Assembly: GCF_029245835.1 (NCBI RefSeq)
Contig: NZ_JAQWOO010000032.1
Coordinates: forward strand, 1-64,000
Reading direction: 5' to 3'
DNA length: 64,000 bases
DNA from: Algibacter sp.
GTDB lineage: Bacteria; Bacteroidota; Bacteroidia; Flavobacteriales; Flavobacteriaceae
A program made the translations under genes and the position numbers. Of this stretch, positions 26,570 through 35,325 are shown in pieces. The notes below the pieces were generated by a model. The model searched no databases. It was not told where the DNA came from and saw nothing but the letters and a program-made list of their open reading frames with translations. Each line of letters begins with the position of its first letter. The stretch's first letter is position 1.

Positions 26570-26728
26570 CCTGTTTTTTGCCTCAACGCGAATCTTGCCA
26601 AAAACGAACCACTGGAATCCTTTTTGCATCCCTCTGCTTAAGCCGTTTTAAAGAATCGTTTCATATTGTATTTGTAGAAGTTTAATAACTCAATTGAGAT
26701 TAAAAAATAAAAGTTTCTGCTAAAAAAT

Positions 26729-26759
26729 TTGGATATTAACTTTTCTGAACGAATATTTG
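26729..26759 (+). promoter_or_regulatory. Promoter of the SAM-riboswitch operon
   Basis: TTG at 26729-26731, a 20-base spacer and AATATTTG at 26752-26759 match the flavobacterial -33 TTG / -7 TAnnTTTG pattern with one mismatch. The riboswitch begins about 30 bases downstream. Confidence 0.6.
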
Positions 26760-26790
26760 CACCCACAAAGTTCAAACACGTATTGAAATG

Positions 26791-26910
26791 TTATCAAGAA
26801 AGGCAGAGGGATTAGACCCGTTGAAGCCTTAGCAACCCTTTAAACTTATTAAAGAAGGTGCTAAATTCTACTTAAACTACCAATTCATTTATTGGTGTTT
26901 GGATAGATAA
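26791..26910 (+). ncRNA. SAM-I (S-box) riboswitch
   Basis: This 5'-UTR element upstream of metY has the S-box core in order: TTATCAAGAAAGGCAGAGGG, then GACCCGTTGAAGCCTTAGCA with ACCC, the GGTGCTAAATTC block, a variable P4-like hairpin (ACCAATTCATTTATTGGT) and the closing GGATAGATAA that pairs with the opening TTATC. It should sense S-adenosylmethionine and switch off the methionine genes. The expression platform is unclear: an ATTACTTCAAGTAAT hairpin follows at 26921-26935 but with a poor T-tract, so control may be translational. Confidence 0.93.
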
Positions 26911-27025
26911 CCCCAAAAAAATTACTTCAAGTAATTTTAAAAATTCTTTATAACATTTTTCTAATAAGCACACTTTTTAAGTGCATTTTGACTTTTTAAA
27001 TTATTAATTAAAAAAAATTAGAAAA

Positions 27026-28300
27026 ATGAGCGATCAAAAATTAGCAACAAACGCATTACACGCAGGACATGATGTAGCAGCAAACGGTGGAACAAGAGCT
27101 GTACCAATTTATCAAACAACATCATATGTTTTTAACAACTCAGACCATGCGGCAAACCTGTTTTCATTACAAGAATTAGGATTTATTTATACCCGTTTAA
27201 ACAATCCAACAAACCAAATTTTACAAGATCGTTTAGCAGCTGTTGAAGGCGGAATTGGCGCGGTAGTTTTTGCGTCTGGAACAGCAGCGATTTCAACAGG
27301 ATTATTAACGTTATTAAAAGCAGGAGACCATATTGTAGCGTCAAGTAGCTTGTACGGAGGCACATACAATTTGTTAAGTGTAACCTTACCAAGATTTGGT
27401 ATTACAACAACCTTTGTAGATGCTTCAAACCCAGATAACTTTTCGGCAGCAGTGCAAGATAATACAAGAGCATTTTTTGTAGAATCTTTAGGGAATCCTA
27501 AATTAGATGTTTTAGATTTAGAAGCTATTGCAGAACATTCAAAAGCAGCAGAAGTGCCTTTTATAGTCGATAATACAGTGGCTACACCAGCATTGTTAAA
27601 TCCAATTAAGCATGGAGCAAACATTGTAATACACTCATTAACTAAATATATTGGCGGCCAAGGAACATCTCTTGGGGGTGCTATTATTGATGCAGGTACT
27701 TTTAATTGGGCAAACGGAAAATTCCCAGAATTTACAGAGCCATCTGCTGGTTACCACGGGTTAAAATATCATGATGTATTAGGTGCAGCATCTTTTACTT
27801 TCAAATTAATTTTAGAAGGTTTAAGAGATTTTGGAGGCGCTATAAGTCCAACAAATGCTTTCAATATTATCCAAGGTTTAGAGACGTTGCCAGTTAGAAT
27901 TAAACAACATAGTGAAAATGCTTTAGAAATAGCAACATGGTTGGAAGCGCAAGATGAAATAGCTTGGGTAAACTATCCAGGATTAAAAAGTAGTAAATAC
28001 AATGCCTTGGCAAACAAATATTTACCAAAAGGTCAAAGTGGTATCGTAACTTTTGGACATAAAGGCGGTTTTGATGCTGCTAAAAAAATAGCTGATAACA
28101 CTAAGTTGTTTTCATTGTTAGCCAATATTGGAGATACTAAATCTTTAATTATTCACCCAGGAAGTACAACACACCAACAATTAGATGAAGCAGAACAAGC
28201 TTCAGCAGGTGTGTCTGGAGATTTAATTCGTTTATCCGTGGGTATTGAAGATATTGACGATTTGAAAGCGGATTTGAAGCAAGCGTTCGCAACGATATAA
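27026..28300 (+). CDS. metY: O-acetylhomoserine sulfhydrylase
   Basis: This 424-residue Cys/Met-metabolism PLP enzyme makes homocysteine from O-acetylhomoserine and sulfide. It begins LATNALHAGHDVAANGGTRA and has the substrate-face segment PIYQTTSYVF, TRLNNPTNQILQDRLAAVEGG, and the PLP lysine in VIHSLTKYIGGQGTSLGG. Length (about 425-430) and the insertion after the lysine are typical of MetY rather than MetB/MetZ. It is the first gene behind the SAM riboswitch, consistent with feedback by the pathway end product. An R1 palindrome separates it from the MetX-ThrA fusion. Confidence 0.92.
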   Translation: MSDQKLATNALHAGHDVAANGGTRAVPIYQTTSYVFNNSDHAANLFSLQELGFIYTRLNNPTNQILQDRLAAVEGGIGAVVFASGTAAISTGLLTLLKAGDHIVASSSLYGGTYNLLSVTLPRFGITTTFVDASNPDNFSAAVQDNTRAFFVESLGNPKLDVLDLEAIAEHSKAAEVPFIVDNTVATPALLNPIKHGANIVIHSLTKYIGGQGTSLGGAIIDAGTFNWANGKFPEFTEPSAGYHGLKYHDVLGAASFTFKLILEGLRDFGGAISPTNAFNIIQGLETLPVRIKQHSENALEIATWLEAQDEIAWVNYPGLKSSKYNALANKYLPKGQSGIVTFGHKGGFDAAKKIADNTKLFSLLANIGDTKSLIIHPGSTTHQQLDEAEQASAGVSGDLIRLSVGIEDIDDLKADLKQAFATI

Positions 28301-28313
28301 CTGAAATCATTAT

Positions 28314-28346
28314 AGACCTGTCAGGTTTTTAAAACCTGGCAGGTCT
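28314..28346. repeat. R1 palindromic repeat
   Basis: Nearly perfect 33-bp palindrome with arms AGACCTGTCAGGTTT and AAACCTGGCAGGTCT between metY and the MetX-ThrA fusion. Confidence 0.8.
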
Positions 28347-28361
28347 AATAAAAATAAACCT

Positions 28362-31300
28362 TTGAAATATCCATTACAACACATCATTTTAAAAGATTTC
28401 ACGACCCAAAATGGTGTGCTTAATTCTGAAATAAAGTTAAGTTATCAAGTTTTTGGTAAACCCTTAGGACATGCACCAATAGTTTTGGTAAACCATGCAC
28501 TAACAGGGAACAGTGATGTTGCCGGAGATGATGGCTGGTGGAAAGATTTGGTAGGCGATGATAAGGTTATAGATACAAAAATCTATACCGTTTTAGCATT
28601 CAATATTCCGGGTAATGGTTTTGATGGATTTGTAATTGATAATTATAAAGATTTTGTGGCTCGAGATGTTGCAGAACTCTTTTTGAAAGGATTAAAAGAA
28701 TTAAATACAGGTAAGGTATTTGCTGCTATAGGCGGTTCTTTAGGTGGTGGAATAGCTTGGGAAATGGCAGTTCTAAAACCTGATTTTACAGAGCATTTAG
28801 TAGTTGTTGCTACCGATTGGAAATCGACAGACTGGTTAATTGCCAATTGTCAAATTCAAGAGCAATTCCTGTTAAATTCCAAACATCCAGTGCATGATGC
28901 TAGAATGCATGCTATGTTATGTTACCGCACTCCAGAGTCTTTCAAAGAGCGTTTTAAACGTTCTAAAAATGATGATTTAGAGATTTTTAATGTGGAAAGC
29001 TGGTTGTTGCATCATGGTAAAAAACTGCAAGAGCGTTTTCAATTATCGGCTTACAAGTTGATGAATCAGTTATTAAAGTCTATAGATGTTACAAAAGGCA
29101 GGTCGAGTAATTTTAATGTACTTGAAAATATAGAAGCTAAAATTCATATCGTTGGTGTAGATTCTGATTTATTTTTTACGGCAGAAGAAAATAGAGAAAC
29201 TCACAAACAGTTGGCGTTAACCCACCCTAATGTTACCTATAATGAAATTCATTCGGTACATGGGCATGATGCTTTTTTAATGGAATACGAACAACTCGAA
29301 AAAATTATAGAAGGCATTTTTGTGCCACATTCTAAAAGAAAACCTATGAAAGTATTAAAATTTGGAGGCAAATCTTTAGCCAACGGAAAAGGCTTGAGCA
29401 CGGTGCTTTCAATAATTAAAAATAAGGTAAATGATGGAGAGCGATTAAGTATTGTTGTTTCAGCAAGAGGTTCTGCTACCAATGATTTAGAAGTTATTCT
29501 GAATAAAGCTTTAAAAGGCGAGTCTTATAAAGAAGACCTAGAAACGTTTAAAAAATATCAAATTGAACCTTTAAAAAGCATCGATTTTTATGAAGAATTT
29601 TCAACCTTAGATAAGTTATTTGAAGGCGTTAGTTTACTTCGCGATTATAGTAAAAAAACAAAAGATAATATTTTAGCGCAAGGCGAATTATTATCCGTGA
29701 AACTCATTGCTAGTTTGTTAAACCAGCTGGGTATAAAAGCCAATGCAACAGATGCTCGGATATTTATTAAAACGGATGAAACTTTTGGTAATGCACAGCC
29801 TTTATCAAAAATATCAAAAGAAAACACACAAGCTTATTTTAGTAAAAATAAAGACACTATTAATGTCGTTACAGGTTTTATTGCTTCAAATTTAAAAGAC
29901 GAAACAACCACCTTAGGAAGAAATGGTAGTAACTATACAGCCGCTTTATTGGCTAATTTCTTAGATGCTGAAGAATTACAAAACTACACACACGTAAGTG
30001 GTATATATACTGCAGATCCTGTTTTAGTTCCGGACGCTAAACAAATTAGAGAATTATCATTTAGTGAAGCCAATGAATTAGCCAATTTTGGGACCTCTGT
30101 ATTACATGCAAAAACTATAATTCCTTTAGTTGAAAAGAATATCAACCTACGTATTTTGAATACGTTTAATGCAGATGATAAAGGCACCTTAATAACAGCA
30201 AAACCAAGTACTAAAGAGGTAACATCATTATCTATTTTAGACAATGTAGCGTTGCTGAACCTTGAAGGTCGAGGTTTACTTGGAAAGATTGGTGTGGATG
30301 CTAGAATATTTGGTGCATTAAGCAAATATGGCATTAGTGTAAGTATCGTGTCTCAAGGTTCTTCAGAACGAGGCATCGGTTTAATTATTGATGCAGACCA
30401 AGCAAATCAAGCCGTTATTGCTTTAGAGCGTGAGTTTGAAAGTGATTTTTATTCTCAAGATGTGAATAAAATTGCTGTGATTGATGACGTAGCGGTAATT
30501 TCTATTATTGGAATTGAACTGAGTTCATTTCATAAACCATTTAATGCCTTAATTAAAAATCAAATCACACCATTACTTTTTAATAATACCGTTACTGGAA
30601 AGAATGTGAGTTTGGTGGTTAAAAAATCGCAATTACATAAGGCTGTAAATGTGATTCATGGTGAAGTATTCGGGATTTCTAAAAAGATAAATATTGCTAT
30701 TTTTGGACACGGTGGTGTTGGTGGCGCTTTAATAAATCAAATTTTAAAATCGAAAGACGATATTGAGAAACGCAAAGGGATTAACTTAAATGTTTTTGCT
30801 ATTGCAAATTCTAAAAAACTGATTTTAAATAAAAATGGTGCTGATGCAAACTGGGAAGATGCTATAAAATACAGTGCGTACGAAAGTGCTATCGATGATA
30901 TTATTACCTATGCGAAGAACCACCATTTAGAAAACTTAATTGCGGTAGATAATACAGCGAGTTCAGAATTTTACCAGAATTATATTCCTTTAGTTGAAGC
31001 TGGTTTTGATTTAGTATCCTCTAACAAAATAGCGAATACTATTTCTCATGATTTTTACAAAGAATTACGAGTTCAATTAAAAGAAAATAATAAGCAGTAT
31101 TTATATGAAACTACGGTTGGCGCAGGATTACCGTTAATTGATACCATTAAATTGTTACATGAATCTGGAGAGAATATTACTAGAATTCGTGGTGTATTCT
31201 CTGGAACATTAAGTTATTTATTCAATAATTTTTCGGTTGAAGACAAGCCGTTTAGCGAAATTATTCAAGAAACTGTTGATAAAGGTTTTACAGAACCAGA

Positions 31301-31760
31301 CCCACGTGAAGATTTTTCAGGAAATGATGTAGCTAGAAAGCTTTTAATTCTTGCAAGAGAGTTAGATTTGCAAAATGAATTTGAAGATGTTGAGGTGTTG
31401 AATTTAATACCTGAAGCATACAGAGCTATTTCAGTTGAAGATTTTTTATCGCAATTGCATGTTTTAGACGACCAATATCAGAAGATAAAAGACGACCAAA
31501 AAGAGGGGCATGTGCTAAGGTATGTGGGCGATTTATCGGGAGATTTGTCACAAGAAAAAGGACGTTTAGAAGTGAAATTAGTTTCCATTCCAGAAGATAG
31601 TACGTTGGGTCATGTAAAGGGGTCTGATGCTATTTTTGAAATATTTACAGAAAGTTATGGGGAACAACCTATTGTGATTCAAGGTGCTGGAGCTGGGGCA
31701 GAAGTAACAGCAAGAGGCGTTTTTGGAGATATTTTGAGGTTGAGTAAGCATATTAATTAA
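28362..31760 (+). CDS. metX-thrA: Fusion: homoserine O-acetyltransferase - aspartokinase - homoserine dehydrogenase
   Basis: One continuous 1132-residue frame starts at TTG 28362. Residues 1 to about 328 are a MetX-type alpha/beta hydrolase (nucleophile elbow GGSLGGGIAWEM; closing HGHDAFLMEY). Residue 329 starts an aspartokinase with LKFGGKSLANG (the usual Thr after GG is Lys), followed by two ACT-like segments. From residue 774 a homoserine dehydrogenase begins (INIAIFGHGGVGGALIN). The ThrA part is about the size of ordinary ThrA, so the protein is a true in-frame addition of MetX. It unites the first, third and acylation steps from aspartate to O-acetylhomoserine; only aspartate-semialdehyde dehydrogenase is missing. 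The SAM riboswitch upstream should control it with metY. Confidence 0.9.
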   Translation: MKYPLQHIILKDFTTQNGVLNSEIKLSYQVFGKPLGHAPIVLVNHALTGNSDVAGDDGWWKDLVGDDKVIDTKIYTVLAFNIPGNGFDGFVIDNYKDFVARDVAELFLKGLKELNTGKVFAAIGGSLGGGIAWEMAVLKPDFTEHLVVVATDWKSTDWLIANCQIQEQFLLNSKHPVHDARMHAMLCYRTPESFKERFKRSKNDDLEIFNVESWLLHHGKKLQERFQLSAYKLMNQLLKSIDVTKGRSSNFNVLENIEAKIHIVGVDSDLFFTAEENRETHKQLALTHPNVTYNEIHSVHGHDAFLMEYEQLEKIIEGIFVPHSKRKPMKVLKFGGKSLANGKGLSTVLSIIKNKVNDGERLSIVVSARGSATNDLEVILNKALKGESYKEDLETFKKYQIEPLKSIDFYEEFSTLDKLFEGVSLLRDYSKKTKDNILAQGELLSVKLIASLLNQLGIKANATDARIFIKTDETFGNAQPLSKISKENTQAYFSKNKDTINVVTGFIASNLKDETTTLGRNGSNYTAALLANFLDAEELQNYTHVSGIYTADPVLVPDAKQIRELSFSEANELANFGTSVLHAKTIIPLVEKNINLRILNTFNADDKGTLITAKPSTKEVTSLSILDNVALLNLEGRGLLGKIGVDARIFGALSKYGISVSIVSQGSSERGIGLIIDADQANQAVIALEREFESDFYSQDVNKIAVIDDVAVISIIGIELSSFHKPFNALIKNQITPLLFNNTVTGKNVSLVVKKSQLHKAVNVIHGEVFGISKKINIAIFGHGGVGGALINQILKSKDDIEKRKGINLNVFAIANSKKLILNKNGADANWEDAIKYSAYESAIDDIITYAKNHHLENLIAVDNTASSEFYQNYIPLVEAGFDLVSSNKIANTISHDFYKELRVQLKENNKQYLYETTVGAGLPLIDTIKLLHESGENITRIRGVFSGTLSYLFNNFSVEDKPFSEIIQETVDKGFTEPDPREDFSGNDVARKLLILARELDLQNEFEDVEVLNLIPEAYRAISVEDFLSQLHVLDDQYQKIKDDQKEGHVLRYVGDLSGDLSQEKGRLEVKLVSIPEDSTLGHVKGSDAIFEIFTESYGEQPIVIQGAGAGAEVTARGVFGDILRLSKHIN

Positions 31761-31897
31761 ATAGACTTATTATTTCTGCGAAGGCGGGAATCTAGAAGTT
31801 CAAGCCTTATTGGTTGTCGAAAAACAGACCTACAAGGTTTTGCAAATCTCGCAGTTCTGCTAGTAGATAAATATGATGTTTAGTTTGAAAACTGTTT

Positions 31898-32002
31898 TTG
31901 GAGGATAGGTGCATTAGGGATTGCAGAGGAAAGCTCACAGCCCGACGAAGGAGGTGCGAGGACTTGCAACGTAAAGCCCGACCCTTTAGGGTAATGCCCA
32001 AA
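31898..32002 (+). repeat. R3 structured repeat, copy 2
   Basis: The inner stem is GCATT (31911-31915) with AATGC (31993-31997), a compensated variant of GCGTT/AACGC in other copies. GTAAAGCCCGACCCTTTAGGG and the terminal GCCCAAA are conserved in kind; the central part differs. Confidence 0.65.
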
Positions 32003-32018
32003 TAAAAAAAATTAAAAT

Positions 32019-32051
32019 AGACCTTTCAGGTTTTCAAAACCTAAATGGTCT
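32019..32051. repeat. R1 palindromic repeat
   Basis: Arms AGACCTTTCAGGTTTT and AAAACCTAAATGGTCT; the 3' arm has drifted. Confidence 0.7.
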
Positions 32052-32062
32052 GAAACTAAGAA

Positions 32063-33238
32063 ATGAGCAAGAATAAAAAAAAAATTGAAACCGAAGCTAT
32101 AAGAATACAGAGTGAAAGATCTCAGTTTTCAGAGCATTCTACACCATTATATCTAACTTCTGGATTTGTATTTGACGATGCTGAGGACATGAGAGCATCA
32201 TTTGCTGAAGAAAAGCAACGCGATTTATACAGCCGTTATAGTAACCCAAACGTTAGCGAATTTGTAGATAAAGTTTGCGCCATGGAAGGTGCAGAAGCAG
32301 GTTTTGCATTTGCGAGTGGCATGGCTGCGGTGTTTTCAACATTTGCTACCCTTTTAGACGCTGGAGACCATGTGTTATCATGCAGTTCTGTATTTGGGGC
32401 AACTCATGGTTTGTTTACCAAATATTTCCCTAAATGGAATATTGAGTGTTCTTATTTTAATATTAATGAAGTTGATAGTATAGAGGGTTTAATTCAACCA
32501 AATACAAAGTTTATTTATGCTGAAACACCAACAAATCCTGGAGTGGATGTCTTAGATATGGATGCGCTGAGTGCTATTTGTAAAAAGCATAATTTGTTAT
32601 TGGTTATTGATAATTGTTTTGCGACGCCCTATTTACAAAACCCAATTAAGCATGGTGCTGATTTAGTGATTCATTCAGCTACCAAACTAATGGATGGACA
32701 AGGTCGTGTGCTTGGTGGCATTACAGTTGGTAAAAAAGAGTTGATTCGAGAAATTTATTTATTCTCTAGATTGACAGGGCCATCCATGAGTCCTTTTAAC
32801 GCTTGGGTATTATCTAAATCTTTGGAAACCCTTGCTCTTCGGGTTGAGAAACATTGTGAAAATGCTTTAAAATTGGCAATATATTTAGAGGCACATCCTA
32901 AAGTAAAATGGGTAAAATATCCGTTTTTAAAGTCTCATCCTAAATACGAAATTGCTAAGAAACAAATGCGATTAGGAGGTAATATTATTGCTTTTGAAGT
33001 GGAAGGTGGTTTAGATAGTGGTAGGGCCTTTTTAAATGCCATTAAAATGTGCTCATTATCAGCTAATTTAGGAGATACAAGGACTATTGTAACACATCCA
33101 GCAAGTACGACACATGCTAAGGTAGAGCAAGATGTAAAGGTTGCGGCAGGTATTACAGACGGTATGGTGCGTGTTTCAGTTGGTTTAGAACATGTGGACG
33201 ATATTATTGAGGATTTGGAGCAAGCTTTAGAAAACTAA
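32063..33238 (+). CDS. metZ: O-succinyl/O-acetylhomoserine sulfhydrylase (MetZ/MetB-like)
   Basis: This 391-residue Cys/Met-metabolism PLP enzyme has HSTPLYLTSGFVFDDAEDMR, YSRYSNPNVSEFVDKVCAME and the PLP lysine in VIHSATKLMDGQGRVLGG. It closely resembles the MetZ (O-succinylhomoserine sulfhydrylase) type, but the acyl donor here should be O-acetylhomoserine because the upstream MetX looks like an acetyltransferase. Cystathionine gamma-synthase is the main alternative. It is a second enzyme for the same step as metY and lies outside the riboswitch-proximal pair, behind a long repeat spacer. Confidence 0.8.
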   Translation: MSKNKKKIETEAIRIQSERSQFSEHSTPLYLTSGFVFDDAEDMRASFAEEKQRDLYSRYSNPNVSEFVDKVCAMEGAEAGFAFASGMAAVFSTFATLLDAGDHVLSCSSVFGATHGLFTKYFPKWNIECSYFNINEVDSIEGLIQPNTKFIYAETPTNPGVDVLDMDALSAICKKHNLLLVIDNCFATPYLQNPIKHGADLVIHSATKLMDGQGRVLGGITVGKKELIREIYLFSRLTGPSMSPFNAWVLSKSLETLALRVEKHCENALKLAIYLEAHPKVKWVKYPFLKSHPKYEIAKKQMRLGGNIIAFEVEGGLDSGRAFLNAIKMCSLSANLGDTRTIVTHPASTTHAKVEQDVKVAAGITDGMVRVSVGLEHVDDIIEDLEQALEN

Positions 33239-33346
33239 GCTTTTCAAAGTTCTATTTAATGTGTGAATATTGACTGCTTTTTTTAAACTCCATAAATCAT
33301 CAGTAGAGGATAAAAAGAGAAACTCTATGTATTTTCATTATTATAG

Positions 33347-33400
33347 AAAAAACAACCCCGTTTTTATAGGCTTTTGGTCTGTTAACAGGGTTGTTTTTTT
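33347..33400. terminator. Bidirectional terminator between convergent genes
   Basis: The arm AAAAAACAACCC (33347-33358) pairs with GGGTTGTTTTTTT (33388-33400) around a 29-base loop. A- and T-runs on both sides serve the plus-strand metZ and the minus-strand permease. Confidence 0.85.
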
Positions 33401-33488
33401 TATTTGAGTTTACAACTTAGTTTCTAGTCTGTAAGTATTTATTGATAACCTTAATTATTATAATTACTTTAAACATATTCTACTTTAT

Positions 33489-34943
33489 TTAAAACATTCC
33501 AGGAATACCTGGAAGTTGTCCTACTAAGGCTAAGGAAACTATGCAAATAATAAACATGATACCTGGGATAATTAGTTTTTCTTTTAAGGACAATTCTTTC
33601 GCTCTTTCTTTATCGCCAATTAAGCCAAGGTTATCAAGTAACATGGTTAAGGCCCAACCAAAAACAGGGTTTACAAAAGCACAGGCAAAAATACAAGTAC
33701 CTGCACTTAGGGAGTCATTATGTTTTTGTACCATTTGCATCCCGGCCTCTAGTAATGGTAAAAATACACCAACAATAAGAGCGACTCTAAGTACGGGTTC
33801 CCACATGGCTAAGTCCATGGGGTAGCCAAAAATAGCAGCTAAAACACATAGCAATGCCGTAAGTATTGCGCCACCCGGAATTGGGCGTTTTGCAATTGCC
33901 GCAGGAATCATATAAGTTCCCCAAGAAGACGCTATATTTCCTCCTCCTAAAAAAGATCCTACAATTTGACGAATGGAAGCTACGGTCATGGTGTCATCAA
34001 CATCCATTAAAACATCTTTTGCTTTTTTAGGATAGTTTAATTCTTGAAATACGCGATGACCTAAATAATCTGGAGACCACATGGCTACTGCTAGAATAGC
34101 GAAAGGAATTACTGCTATATAATGGCTAAAATCTGGCCATCCTAGTTGCCAGCCTGTATGCTCTCCCCACCACCATAAAGGGTTCATATGTGGTAAACCA
34201 GGTTTTGTGGAAAACTCAAAATCAGCACCCATTGAAAAAGCAATAATACCAGCAAGAGCAGAGCATAAAGGAATAGCAAGCCATCTTTTTTTAATACGAG
34301 CTAAATAGGCGTAAATAAGAATAGTTACTCCAATAACTACAAACGAAATCGTACTTGTTTTAGCGTTTGAAGCCCAAGTTTCTAATTTTGTTATTTGACC
34401 AATAAGACCAACAGCGCCTAGATAAATAAGTAGACCGCCACGAACTCCTACACCTGTTAAGGTCATCAGTTTAGACCCTCCTTTTGTAATACTTAAAGTG
34501 AGTCCAAAAACACCAATAAGAATTCCTAAAGCAAGTGGATGTCCTCCTGCAGCAGCAATAACAGGTATTAAGGGTATCATGGGGCCATGTGTGCCTGCTA
34601 GATTTGCACGAGGATTAAGGATTGCAGAAAAGATAATAACAAAAATCCCGCCGGCTATCAATAGTTCATATCTAACATTTTCTGCAACAAATTCTGGCGA
34701 AAGACCAAATTGAGTTGCAAAAGCGGCTACCATTGCTGTTACCATGACAACTTTACCTATAGTTGCCGCTAAAGCAGGAACCCAATCTTCAATTTCAATA
34801 TTAAAATCTCTAAAGGGTAAATGAATGCGCCAACGGCGAAACTTCATAATAGATAATTCATGTTCTAAATAGTCTTCTCTTTTTTCAAATTCACTTGACT
34901 TTTTACGTTGCTCTTGGTAAGAGTTGTCTTTGTCTTTCTTCAT
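33489..34943 (-). CDS. DUF3360 family permease, candidate sulfate or sulfur-compound transporter
   Basis: This is a 484-residue multi-pass membrane protein. After a charged N-terminus it has PFRDFNIEIEDWVPALAATI, then about 12 hydrophobic segments with glycine-rich turns (LAGTHGPMIPLIPVIAAAGG, MTLTGVGVRGGLLIYLGAVG). The sequence and length fit DUF3360, a family distantly related to the xanthine/uracil and SulP carriers. No function is established. It is transcribed away from the sulfate-assimilation operon, whose regulator is its neighbour, and no known sulfate permease occurs in the cluster. Sulfate or thiosulfate uptake is therefore a reasonable but untested inference. Confidence 0.6.
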   Translation of the reverse strand: MKKDKDNSYQEQRKKSSEFEKREDYLEHELSIMKFRRWRIHLPFRDFNIEIEDWVPALAATIGKVVMVTAMVAAFATQFGLSPEFVAENVRYELLIAGGIFVIIFSAILNPRANLAGTHGPMIPLIPVIAAAGGHPLALGILIGVFGLTLSITKGGSKLMTLTGVGVRGGLLIYLGAVGLIGQITKLETWASNAKTSTISFVVIGVTILIYAYLARIKKRWLAIPLCSALAGIIAFSMGADFEFSTKPGLPHMNPLWWWGEHTGWQLGWPDFSHYIAVIPFAILAVAMWSPDYLGHRVFQELNYPKKAKDVLMDVDDTMTVASIRQIVGSFLGGGNIASSWGTYMIPAAIAKRPIPGGAILTALLCVLAAIFGYPMDLAMWEPVLRVALIVGVFLPLLEAGMQMVQKHNDSLSAGTCIFACAFVNPVFGWALTMLLDNLGLIGDKERAKELSLKEKLIIPGIMFIICIVSLALVGQLPGIPGMF

Positions 34944-35024
34944 CTATAAGTTCTGTTAATAAAATACAAATTCACTAAATTAGGAATAGAAAGGTTTATT
35001 TGTCTATTCTTAAAATGACTGTTA

Positions 35025-35052
35025 CAAAACTAGTATGTTCACTGTCTTTCAA
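35025..35052 (-). promoter_or_regulatory. Promoter of the DUF3360 permease gene
   Basis: On the minus strand TTG (35052-35050), a 17-base spacer and TAGTTTTG (35032-35025) form an exact match to TTG / TAnnTTTG. The expected 5' UTR is about 75 bases. The T16 run at 35077-35092 is an A-tract upstream of the -33 box on this strand. Confidence 0.7.
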
Positions 35053-35276
35053 ATATGAGAATTGTTAGTTTTTTTGTTTTTTTTTTTTTTTTCAGATTTA
35101 TATGTAAGTTTTTTAACTAAAGTTTTACTGATGTAAAAAGCCTATCATCGATGCAAAAGAAATGATTTAAACCTAAGTTTTGATTAGGTGGTATTTCAAT
35201 AATGTGTTTTTTTATGGTTTAGATAAGTGGATACTTAGTGAATAATTTTTAGAATACTGGTTTTTAATAAATTATA

Positions 35277-35291
35277 AGTTTTTGTAAAACT
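35277..35291. promoter_or_regulatory. Palindrome upstream of the Rrf2 gene
   Basis: AGTTTT-TGT-AAAACT is a perfect palindrome 34 bases before the ATG of the regulator. It shares TGTAAAA with the palindrome at 35844-35859 and resembles AGTTTTGTAA in the permease promoter, so it could be an autoregulatory site. Confidence 0.4.
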
Positions 35292-35325
35292 AATAGCACT
35301 CCACTAAAATACTTATATTAGCATC

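Larger units (their letters stand above)
31761..32062. other. Repeat-filled spacer between metX-thrA and the second sulfhydrylase gene
   Basis: This holds no gene. In order it contains an R4 palindrome (31773-31793), a degenerate R1 copy (about 31825-31859), an R3 copy (31898-32002) and another R1 copy (32019-32051, ending 12 bases before the next ATG). It is one of the densest repeat stacks in the window. Confidence 0.7.
34944..35325. other. Divergent region between the permease and the Rrf2 regulator
   Basis: No gene is present. It contains a good minus-strand promoter (35025-35052), a run of 16 T at 35077-35092 just upstream of it, and a 15-bp palindrome (35277-35291) before the Rrf2 gene. 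Confidence 0.6.

Noticed and set aside
26921-26990. Terminator as riboswitch expression platform
   Set aside because: The ATTACTTCAAGTAAT and CACTTTTTAAGTG hairpins are weak and the T-tracts poor, so I did not annotate a terminator.
27187-27624. Minus-strand frame of 145 codons within metY
   Set aside because: It is a shadow of metY in another frame with no recognisable motif.
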